DNA of 6,902 nt from an uncultured Clostridia bacterium. Its GTDB lineage: Bacteria > Bacillota > Clostridia > Lachnospirales > Bianqueaceae. Below the pieces are notes generated by a model. It made no database searches, was not told the DNA's origin, and worked only from the letters and a program-made list of their open reading frames with translations. Both the position numbers and the translations under genes were made by a program. The stretch spans positions 1 through 6,902 of the forward strand of contig CANOUM010000085.1 of the NCBI GenBank assembly GCA_947570515.1, written 5' to 3'. Positions 1-5,469 of the stretch are shown here, piece after piece. Each line of letters starts with the position of its first letter. Positions within the stretch are counted from its first letter, which is position 1.

Positions 1-1156
1 TAATGCCTACCACGCAGTTATCATGGAAAGACTTTAGCCCCTCCGCTAAAAGTCTTGCTGACTGCAGGAAGTTATAAATCAACACCGGCATAAATACATT
101 GAGTTCAAAATTGCCCTGAGAAGCAGCCATACCAACAGCCACATCATTGGCAATGACCTGCACCGCGACCATCGTCATAGATTCGCACTGTGTCGGGTTC
201 ACCTTGCCCGGCATAATGGAACTACCCGGTTCATTCTCCGGAATATGAATTTCGCCTAGTCCGCAGCGCGGTCCGCTGGCGAGCCATCTTACGTCATTGG
301 CAATCTTCATCAGATTCGCAGCCAGCGCCTTGAGCGCGCCGTGCGCGAATACCAAATCATCTTTTGAAGTCAGTGCATGGAACTTATTTGCGGCTGTAAC
401 AAACTCTTTGCCGGTCAGCTCGCTCACCTGTTTGGCAACTTCTTCGGCAAAGCCTTTGGGTGTGTTGAGCCCGGTGCCGACTGCCGTACCGCCAAGCGCC
501 AGCTCTTTAAGTCCGGGCAGCGCTTTTTCCAGCATATCCTTTGTTTTTTCGATCATGTTGCGCCAACCGCTGATCTCTTGTGAGAACTTGATTGGTGTTG
601 CGTCTTGTAAATGTGTACGTCCGCTCTTAACAATATCGTCATTCTCCTGCTCCAGACGGCGCAGCGTAGCGATGAACTGATCCATCACCGGAAACAGCTT
701 ATCTTCAATACTGATTACTGCTGCGATGTGCATAGCGGTAGGAAACGTATCGTTGGAGCTTTGTGACATGTTAATATGATCATTGGGATGCAGCAGCTTT
801 TTGCCGGCAATTTCATTGCCGCGGTTGGCAATGACTTCGTTGGCGTTCATATTGGACTGCGTGCCGCTTCCTGTCTGCCAAACAACTAATGGAAAATGAT
901 CATTTAAACTTCCTGAAATCACTTCGTCACATGCTTTTTCAATGGCCTGCTTCTTCTCTTCATCCAGCTTGCCCAGCTGATAATTGGCTCTGGCTGCTGC
1001 CTTTTTTAAGATACCGAAAGCATGTGTAATCTCTCTTGGCATCAGTTCGCCGCCAATTTTGAAATTCTGAAAGCTTCTTTGAGTCTGTGCTGCCCAGTAC
1101 CGATCAGCCGGCACTTGCATCTCGCCCATCGAATCTCTCTCAATCCGATATTCCAT
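1..1156 (-). CDS. fumC: Class II fumarate hydratase (fumarase C), 3' end cut by window edge
   Basis: Class II fumarase interconverts L-malate and fumarate in the cytoplasm as a homotetramer without an iron-sulfur cluster. The frame is open for 385 codons from ATG at 1156 to the left edge. The family is about 460 residues, so roughly 75 C-terminal residues are missing. Visible hallmarks are TGSGTQSNMN (about 95-104), the B-site HPNDH (123-127), SSNDTFPTAMH (133-143), GRTHLQDATP with the expected catalytic His (182), and the signature loop GSSIMPGKVNPTQCE (311-325) with the expected catalytic Ser 312. The TFPTAMH and HLQDATP wording favours fumarase over aspartase, argininosuccinate lyase or adenylosuccinate lyase. 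The start is fixed by a perfect AGGAGG at 1165-1170, 8 nt upstream. The gene follows the dehydrogenase gene after 24 bp with no terminator or promoter visible between them, so the two are probably cotranscribed from the promoter at 2219-2247. Confidence 0.96.
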   Translation of the reverse strand, partial: MEYRIERDSMGEMQVPADRYWAAQTQRSFQNFKIGGELMPREITHAFGILKKAAARANYQLGKLDEEKKQAIEKACDEVISGSLNDHFPLVVWQTGSGTQSNMNANEVIANRGNEIAGKKLLHPNDHINMSQSSNDTFPTAMHIAAVISIEDKLFPVMDQFIATLRRLEQENDDIVKSGRTHLQDATPIKFSQEISGWRNMIEKTKDMLEKALPGLKELALGGTAVGTGLNTPKGFAEEVAKQVSELTGKEFVTAANKFHALTSKDDLVFAHGALKALAANLMKIANDVRWLASGPRCGLGEIHIPENEPGSSIMPGKVNPTQCESMTMVAVQVIANDVAVGMAASQGNFELNVFMPVLIYNFLQSARLLAEGLKSFHDNCVVGI

Positions 1157-1164
1157 TGGACTTT

Positions 1165-1170
1165 CCTCCT
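1165..1170 (-). promoter_or_regulatory. Ribosome binding site of fumC
   Basis: AGGAGG on the minus strand, 8 nt before ATG at 1156. It lies inside the 24-bp gap after the dehydrogenase stop codon, so fumC can be translated efficiently from a shared transcript. Confidence 0.85.
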
Positions 1171-1180
1171 AATATATGTA

Positions 1181-2131
1181 TTAAATATCTAACTGCTGAA
1201 TAACGCTCTTTAAGCTATCTGCGCTATGATGCAGCTGCTCAATCTCATCCGGGGTAAGGCCTGGCGTAATTTTAGCCTTAATTCCTGTACGGTCTACGAT
1301 GGACAGAAGGCTCAGACAGACATCTTCAATTCCAAATTCACCATGCAGCATGGAAGAAACCGTCATCAGCGTATCGCTGTTGCTTAACACGCTCTTGACT
1401 ATATGACAGGTAGAAACGGAAACGGCATAGAAGGTAGCTCCTTTACGACGAATGATCTTGCCGCCGGAGGTTCTCATATATTTTTCAATTTCAGCCCGAT
1501 CAAACACCGGTGCCATCCCCACATCTTCATTGCCCATGATGCTCTTTCTATAATCATCCAACCGAATACTGGAGACAGATGCGAGAGACCACGGAATAAA
1601 TGACGTATCTCCATGCTCACCGAATACATAAGCATGTACGTTTTTCTGGCTGATACAGAGGTACTCTGCTAAACGCGAACGCAGGCGTGCCGTATCCAAA
1701 ATCGTACCGGAACCGATAACCTGACGCTCAGGAAGTCCGCTGACCTTTGTGAATACATATGTCAAAATATCTACCGGATTGGCAACTAAAATATAAACGG
1801 CATTTGGTGCATACTTGGTAATTTCCGGCGCAATCTGTTTGATAATCCCTACGTTTGTCTGCGCCAGGTCAATACGTGTCTGCCCCGGTTTTCTGGCCAC
1901 GCCGGAGGTAATGATGACAATGTCTGAACCTACCGCATCACGATAGCTGCCTGCATAAATTGAAACAGGGGCACAAAAGGGTGTCCCCTGGCGAATGTCC
2001 ATAGCTTCGCCCAGCGCTTTCTCTTCTTTTACATCGATCATGACGATCTCAGAAGCGATTCCGTTGACAACCATTGTGTATGCAATGGTTGAGCCGACCG
2101 CACCGGCTCCAATAATTGTTACTTTACTCAT
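1181..2131 (-). CDS. NAD-dependent lactate/malate dehydrogenase family protein, possible malate dehydrogenase
   Basis: A 316-residue cytoplasmic 2-hydroxyacid dehydrogenase of the LDH/MDH superfamily. It has the Rossmann GAGAVGS motif (8-14), Asp33 ending beta-2 (NAD rather than NADP preference), the flexible loop RKPGQTR (80-86), NPVDILTY (118-125), LDTARLR (145-151) with the expected catalytic Asp146 and substrate-binding Arg149, and GEHGD with catalytic His173. Overall wording and length resemble bacterial L-lactate dehydrogenases, and KGATFYA (230-236) keeps the LDH-like Thr. However, the specificity position six residues before loop Arg86 (residue 102 in classical numbering) is Arg80. 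True LDHs have Gln there and malate dehydrogenases have Arg. With fumC directly downstream, oxaloacetate/malate is a serious alternative substrate, so I give no gene symbol. The start is ATG 2131 because AAGGAG sits 6 nt upstream; an in-frame ATG at 2149 would put that site inside the gene. Family assignment is firm; substrate is not. Confidence 0.93.
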   Translation of the reverse strand: MSKVTIIGAGAVGSTIAYTMVVNGIASEIVMIDVKEEKALGEAMDIRQGTPFCAPVSIYAGSYRDAVGSDIVIITSGVARKPGQTRIDLAQTNVGIIKQIAPEITKYAPNAVYILVANPVDILTYVFTKVSGLPERQVIGSGTILDTARLRSRLAEYLCISQKNVHAYVFGEHGDTSFIPWSLASVSSIRLDDYRKSIMGNEDVGMAPVFDRAEIEKYMRTSGGKIIRRKGATFYAVSVSTCHIVKSVLSNSDTLMTVSSMLHGEFGIEDVCLSLLSIVDRTGIKAKITPGLTPDEIEQLHHSADSLKSVIQQLDI

Positions 2132-2137
2132 GCTGTT

Positions 2138-2143
2138 CTCCTT
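2138..2143 (-). promoter_or_regulatory. Ribosome binding site that sets the dehydrogenase start
   Basis: AAGGAG on the minus strand, 6 nt before ATG 2131. It falls downstream of the in-frame ATG at 2149, which has no comparable site, so the six extra residues MEKENS are probably not translated. Confidence 0.75.
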
Positions 2144-2187
2144 TTCCATCTAATAGGATGATATTAACTGTGACCGCGTCATGCATC

Positions 2188-2205
2188 TGTTAAATATATG
2201 TCACA
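2188..2205 (-). promoter_or_regulatory. Imperfect dyad just after the dehydrogenase start point, possible operator
   Basis: On the minus strand TGTGACATATATTTAACA reads as an imperfect inverted repeat. It lies roughly 7-24 nt downstream of the predicted transcription start, a place where repressors often bind. Its ends loosely resemble half-sites of the redox repressor Rex, but the spacing is 2 bp longer than the usual Rex box, so the identity is speculative. The inner GTCACA (2200-2205, plus strand) also pairs perfectly with TGTGAC at 2169-2174, which would give a short stem in the 5' leader. Confidence 0.25.
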
Positions 2206-2218
2206 CTTAGACAACTGT

Positions 2219-2247
2219 ATTATATCATTTTGCATTTCAATTCGCAA
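2219..2247 (-). promoter_or_regulatory. Sigma-A-type promoter for the dehydrogenase-fumC operon
   Basis: Minus strand: -35 TTGCGA (2242-2247), a 17-bp spacer, and -10 TATAAT (2219-2224) preceded by TG one base upstream (extended -10). Transcription would start near 2211-2213 and leave an untranslated leader of about 80 nt before ATG 2131. Spacing is ideal and the -10 is a full consensus match. Confidence 0.75.
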
Positions 2248-2370
2248 TTTTTTTCTGAAAATTGAAGCATGTATAATGCATATCACGGGCATATATTCAT
2301 TTATATAAGATCATACATAGCCTTCATTCAGGATTATAAAAGATTTACTTGCCATTTACAACCACAAAAC

Positions 2371-2411
2371 AGGGCCCTCCGGTATTGGAAAATCCAACCC
2401 AAGAGAGCCCT
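2371..2411 (-). terminator. Intrinsic terminator after the metal ATPase gene
   Basis: Nine-base arms AGGGCCCTC (2371-2379) and GAGAGCCCT (2403-2411, plus-strand reading) form a stem that is fully paired in RNA if one G-U pair is allowed. An inner perfect hairpin TTGGA/TCCAA (2385-2397) sits in the loop. Read leftwards, the stem is followed by GTTTTGTGGT, a modest T-rich tail. It begins 18 nt past the ATPase stop codon and separates that unit from the dehydrogenase promoter. Confidence 0.65.
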
Positions 2412-2429
2412 CTATCTCATTCAGCTTAC

Positions 2430-4667
2430 TTATTTTCTTAAAATACGAATCGAATTCAGTACACATAAGAGCGCAACGCCGCTGTCCGCAAATACCGCCA
2501 GCCACATATTAGCGATGCCGGCAAGCCCCAGCGCCATGACGGCTATTTTCACCAAGAGCGCAAAAATCACATTCTGTTTCGCCACCCGCATTGCACTTTC
2601 CGCAATATCAAGCGCCTGCGGAATTGCTTCTACGCTCGATGTCATAAACACTACATCTGCAGCCTCGATAGCAGCATCCGAGCCGCTGCCCATCGCAGCC
2701 CCAACATCAGCACCCGCCAGCACCGGCGCATCGTTGATGCCATCGCCTACAAACATCACGGCCCCTGACTGTTCACGGATCTCTCTAAGCGCCGTCAGCT
2801 TATCCTGCGGCAAGAGCTCTGAGCGCACCTGCTGTACGCCTACTGTATCCGCTACCGCCTGCGCGCTCTGCTTAGCATCGCCTGTCAGCATCGCTGTCAG
2901 CTTATGTCTTTCATGCAGCTTATGAACTGCCGATGACGCTTCCTCTTTAATCGTATCCGCAATCAGAATTTCTCCGGCCAGCTCCCCATCCACCGCTACA
3001 TACACATGCGTACCATAATCGCCTTGCGCATCAGGAAGTCCAATGCCATAGGCCTGCATCAGTTTGTCATTGCCGCACAGCAGCTCCTTGCCGTCATACT
3101 GAGCTTTGATCCCCTGTCCGGCGACCTCTTCAATTTTTTCCGGCTCAGCCGGAAGCACCTCCAGCTGCTGCTCTGCCTCCTTTAAAATGCTGCGGGCAAT
3201 GGGATGTGTAGACGCTCCCTCACAAACGGCGGCGGCTTCTAATACCTGTTTCTCATTCAGCTGACCAAAAGAACGAATGCTCTGTACTACAAAGTTGCCT
3301 TGTGTGATGGTCCCTGTTTTGTCCATGACAACCGCCTTAATTTTTGTGAGCGCCTCCAGCGCGGTTCCTCCTTTAAACAGGATCCCTTTACGCGAGCCGC
3401 TGCCAATTCCGGAAAAGAAAGCCAGCGGTACGCTGAGCACCATTGCACAGGGGCAGCTGATCACCAGGAAGGTGAGCGCTGTATAGACCCAGTAGCCCCA
3501 CTCTCCCGTTATCAGGGACGGAATAACAGCTGTAAGTAAGGCAATCGCTACTACAATAGGCGTGTAAATTTTAGCAAACCGGGTGATAAACCGCTCCATC
3601 TGCGGCTTGCTGGCAGCTGCATTTTCCACGGATTCCAAGATGCGGGTGACCATGGATTCTTCTAAAACCTTTTCTACCCGCAGGCGAATCAAGCCTGTAT
3701 TGTTAATACACCCGGAAAGCACTGCATCGCCGGCCTTGGCGCTCATCGGCACTGGTTCTCCTGTAACAGGTGAGGTATCAATCTGCGTCTCTCCTTCTAC
3801 AATTGTGCCATCCAGCGGAATCCGGTCGCCGGGACGCACGATTACAATATCTCCCTTTTGCGCTTCCTCGGCAGGAATGAGCTCGATGGTTTCTCCTTGT
3901 ACACGCTGAACCATCTCAGGCCGCATATCTACCGCTTCCATAATCGCACTGCGGCTCTTTTCTACCGCTCTATGTTCAAAGTATTCTCCAACCCGGAAAA
4001 AGAGCATAACACCCACTGCCTCGGCATACTCTCCGATCCCAATTGCGCCCAATGTAGCAATACTCATTAAAAAGTTTTCATCAAAGATCTGTCCGTGTCC
4101 AATCCCTTTTACAGCGGCCCAGATAATTTCTTTTCCTAAGATGATATACGCTGCCATCATGAGAAGTGCAGTTCCAATAGAAGCAAACTCTAAGCTGCTG
4201 CCTGCCTCTATCCCCGTACACCATTCCAAAAGCAGACTGACAGCAAAGATAGCAGCGCCTGCGATGACCCATTTAGCATCCATATCCCCATGATCATGGC
4301 TATGTTCATGACCATGCTCGTGATGATGTTCATGGTTGTGATGATGATGCTCATGCTCATGATGATGACCACATCCACATTCCGTGTGATCATGATCATG
4401 TCCGCAATGACATGCTGCATGTTCATGAACATGTTCCTTATTTTTTTGATTCCATGGACGAATGATAACCTCTGCTTCTATTGATGCAGCAATCGCTTGC
4501 ATCTCCTCTAAAAGAGAATCCGGATCCTCGGCTGTTACACGCAGCTGTTTGGTTGCAAAGGCGAGTGTCGCCTCCTGTACCTGCGCAAGGGCATTGATTT
4601 TGCTCTCCATCTTTGCCGCACAATTAGCACAGCCTAAATTTTCCATACGATACTTTTTCGTAATCAT
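2430..4667 (-). CDS. Zn/Cd/Pb-transporting P1B-type ATPase (CadA/ZntA family)
   Basis: A 745-residue inner-membrane pump that uses ATP to export divalent soft metals (Zn, Cd, Pb). It has an N-terminal heavy-metal-associated domain with metal-binding GCANC (12-16). A His-rich linker at 79-126 has 24 His and 4 Cys in 48 residues. The actuator motif TGEP is at 302-305, the transmembrane metal-site motif CPC at 405-407, the phosphorylation motif DKTGT at 449-453 (Asp449), the nucleotide-domain His-Pro at 488-489, TGD at 595-597 and GDGINDAP at 641-648. Lys707 and Asp728 in the last two membrane helices match the residues that mark the Zn/Cd/Pb subgroup (K693 and D714 of E. coli ZntA) and argue against a copper pump. 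Length is near that of ZntA (732) and all catalytic motifs are intact. The start has AAAGGA 8 nt upstream (4676-4681). Expression is probably controlled by the palindrome over its promoter. No chaperone or regulator gene lies beside it. Confidence 0.96.
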   Translation of the reverse strand: MITKKYRMENLGCANCAAKMESKINALAQVQEATLAFATKQLRVTAEDPDSLLEEMQAIAASIEAEVIIRPWNQKNKEHVHEHAACHCGHDHDHTECGCGHHHEHEHHHHNHEHHHEHGHEHSHDHGDMDAKWVIAGAAIFAVSLLLEWCTGIEAGSSLEFASIGTALLMMAAYIILGKEIIWAAVKGIGHGQIFDENFLMSIATLGAIGIGEYAEAVGVMLFFRVGEYFEHRAVEKSRSAIMEAVDMRPEMVQRVQGETIELIPAEEAQKGDIVIVRPGDRIPLDGTIVEGETQIDTSPVTGEPVPMSAKAGDAVLSGCINNTGLIRLRVEKVLEESMVTRILESVENAAASKPQMERFITRFAKIYTPIVVAIALLTAVIPSLITGEWGYWVYTALTFLVISCPCAMVLSVPLAFFSGIGSGSRKGILFKGGTALEALTKIKAVVMDKTGTITQGNFVVQSIRSFGQLNEKQVLEAAAVCEGASTHPIARSILKEAEQQLEVLPAEPEKIEEVAGQGIKAQYDGKELLCGNDKLMQAYGIGLPDAQGDYGTHVYVAVDGELAGEILIADTIKEEASSAVHKLHERHKLTAMLTGDAKQSAQAVADTVGVQQVRSELLPQDKLTALREIREQSGAVMFVGDGINDAPVLAGADVGAAMGSGSDAAIEAADVVFMTSSVEAIPQALDIAESAMRVAKQNVIFALLVKIAVMALGLAGIANMWLAVFADSGVALLCVLNSIRILRK
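4287..4430 (-). other. Low-complexity His-codon tract in the ATPase gene (metal-binding linker)
   Basis: This stretch encodes the 24-His, 4-Cys linker (residues 79-126) between the heavy-metal-associated domain and the first membrane helix. At DNA level it is a quasi-repeat of CAT/CAC and GAT/GAA codons, which gives spurious Met-rich frames on the opposite strand. The pattern H-x-H and HHH with interspersed Asp/Glu suits loose Zn binding. Such tracts vary in length between related pumps because the repeated codons can slip. Confidence 0.85.
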
Positions 4668-4696
4668 CTCTCTTTTCCTTTCTTAAACAATTGAAA

Positions 4697-4732
4697 ACAC
4701 TAACAATTGAACATCTGTTCAATTGTTAGTGT
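4697..4732. promoter_or_regulatory. Perfect 17-bp palindrome, probable ArsR/SmtB-family metal-sensor operator
   Basis: Arms at 4697-4713 and 4716-4732 are exact reverse complements separated by only TC. The core is TGAACA-TC-TGTTCA, the 6-2-6 arrangement typical of operators bound by ArsR/SmtB regulators such as SmtB, CzrA and CadC. The right end overlaps the -10 box (4728-4733) and the site spans the predicted start point near 4721, so a bound repressor would block the metal ATPase promoter. An additional half-site-like AACAATTGAA at 4686-4695 repeats the one at 4702-4711 with a 16-bp offset. The regulator gene is not in the window. Confidence 0.75.
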
Positions 4733-4756
4733 AAACCTTTCTTTCTAATTTGTCAA
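4728..4756 (-). promoter_or_regulatory. Promoter of the metal ATPase gene
   Basis: Minus strand: -35 TTGACA (4751-4756, consensus), a 17-bp spacer, and -10 TACACT (4728-4733, four of six consensus bases). The -10 is embedded in the edge of the palindromic operator. Transcription would begin near 4721 and give a leader of about 53 nt. The -35 lies only about 20-35 bp from the transposase remnant. Confidence 0.7.
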
Positions 4757-5150
4757 TAGGCAAACTTCTTCTTTTTGATTTTTCGCATAAAATTACTATA
4801 TCTTCTGATGGATCGTGCTTATGAAGGGGATGAGACACGGGCTCTGGCGGTGGAACTTGGGTACACCCCTGTAGTCCCGCCGAAAAGCAATCGTAACAAT
4901 CCCTGGGATTATGATAAGCAGCTATACAAGCAGCGCAATCAGGTCGAGAGGCTTTTTCGCCGTATCAAAAGATTTCGCCGCATTTTTACTCGCTATGATA
5001 AACTTGATGTCGTCTTTTTAGCGTTTGCCTATTTTGCTCTTATTGTTGATGCGCTTATGCGAACGCGACCTAGCAAAAAACAACAACGATTTTTCAGTAG
5101 TTTTCACGCAGCAGTTTCTCTGGACTTCCGCGGCGGTTCCGGGTAGTATT
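4757..5150 (+). mobile_element. Remnant of an IS5-family insertion sequence
   Basis: The extent is approximate: it is bounded on the left by the ATPase promoter and on the right by the first bases after the transposase stop codon. Only the 3' part of an element is present. I cannot see a matching pair of terminal inverted repeats or a target duplication, because the left part of the element is missing. The GC-rich TTCCGCGGCGGTTCC just before the stop may lie in or near the right end. Confidence 0.55.
4775..5146 (+). pseudogene. IS5-family transposase, N-terminally truncated
   Basis: The 123-codon frame matches the C-terminal half of DDE transposases of the IS5 family (the type with LxDRAYDGDxxR and PPKSNR...YKxRNxVERxFxxLKxFRRIxTRYDKL). 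The second catalytic Asp is Asp13 in LLMDRAYEGDETR, and the catalytic Glu is Glu58 in YKQRNQVERLFRRIK, followed by RRIFTRYDKLDVVFLAF. The first catalytic Asp and the whole N-terminal part are absent. Homology seems to begin near 4788, so the few codons before it (MIFRIK) are probably flanking DNA and ATG 4775 is not a real start. There is no ribosome binding site. It cannot encode an active transposase. It lies divergent to the metal ATPase and next to another gene fragment, consistent with insertion followed by deletion. Confidence 0.85.
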
Positions 5151-5151
5151 A

Positions 5152-5418
5152 TTGACCAAAGAGCAGTATAAAAAACTGGAAGACATGGTTGACATGAACA
5201 TGGAAGTAATCAACACGGAGAGCGAAGCAATCTATGCTGAAGGTATCAAATTTGGAGTGGAACTCATGATTGAAATCAGCCGGACGGGTGAAAACTCAAA
5301 ACGGCGAGGACTTGGATGTAAGAAAAAAAGAGAGTTCACGTCCAATACTGCACCTATGCAGTGGTGGCTTAACCTATATTTTCCTGTCAAGGCCTATATA
5401 TCTCAGAATTCAGCATAA
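5152..5418 (+). pseudogene. Fragment of a small accessory protein, possibly DUF6809-like
   Basis: The frame reads LTKEQYKKLEDMVDMNME from 5149 and continues through YAEGIKFGVELMIEI to about 5280, then changes character (basic, then WW and aromatic residues) until the stop at 5418. The acidic helical part ending in a Gly-Phe/Lys-x-Gly-x-x-LMIE pattern resembles the C-terminal end of short clostridial accessory proteins of the DUF6809 type that I know from memory. That link is tentative. The only plausible starts are TTG 5152 or ATG 5185 and neither has a Shine-Dalgarno site. The frame is also open leftwards into the insertion-sequence end. I read it as the 3' remnant of a gene cut by the insertion, with the last 40 or so codons being out-of-family read-through. 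It may be untranslated. Confidence 0.4.
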
Positions 5419-5469
5419 AAAGCCTCAAAGAAACAAATGCGGAAAGTTTACGCCCTTTATCACAGCAAA
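5419..5469. other. Gap after the MATE stop codon, no clear terminator
   Basis: This AT-rich 51 bp lies between the converging MATE gene and the accessory fragment. I see no stable hairpin followed by a T-run for either direction; only short T-rich patches occur on the minus strand. Together with 5281-5418 it seems to be decayed DNA. Confidence 0.4.

Noticed and set aside
297..680. 127-codon plus-strand reading frame
   Set aside because: Antisense to the conserved core of fumC, rich in Ser and Ala, with no start signal or family resemblance.
2132..2149. Upstream in-frame ATG at 2149 as the dehydrogenase start
   Set aside because: The AAGGAG site lies between it and ATG 2131 with ideal spacing to the latter, and family proteins begin a few residues before the GxGxxG motif, which fits MSKVTIIGAG.
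2188..2205. Confident Rex operator call
   Set aside because: The half-sites are separated by 6 bp rather than the 4 expected and one half is divergent, so it is kept only as a weak possible operator.
2249..2277. Plus-strand promoter using TATAAT at 2272-2277
   Set aside because: The -35 position holds only a T-run and no plausible plus-strand gene follows.
2269..2925. 218-codon plus-strand reading frame
   Set aside because: It covers the dehydrogenase/ATPase intergenic region and then runs antisense to the conserved C-terminal part of the metal ATPase. Its Ser/Ala-rich composition is what the opposite strand of that gene gives. No ribosome binding site or recognisable domain.
4290..4484. 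Met-rich plus-strand frame and apparent short tandem repeats
   Set aside because: Both come from the His/Asp/Glu codon run of the ATPase linker; CAT read in reverse gives ATG. Not a repeat array or CRISPR, since units are irregular and in coding frame.
2430..4667. Copper-exporting P1B-ATPase (CopA)
   Set aside because: Lys707 and Asp728 in the last two helices match the Zn/Cd/Pb subgroup. The Asn/Tyr-Asn/Met-type residues expected of copper pumps are not seen, and the linker is His-rich.
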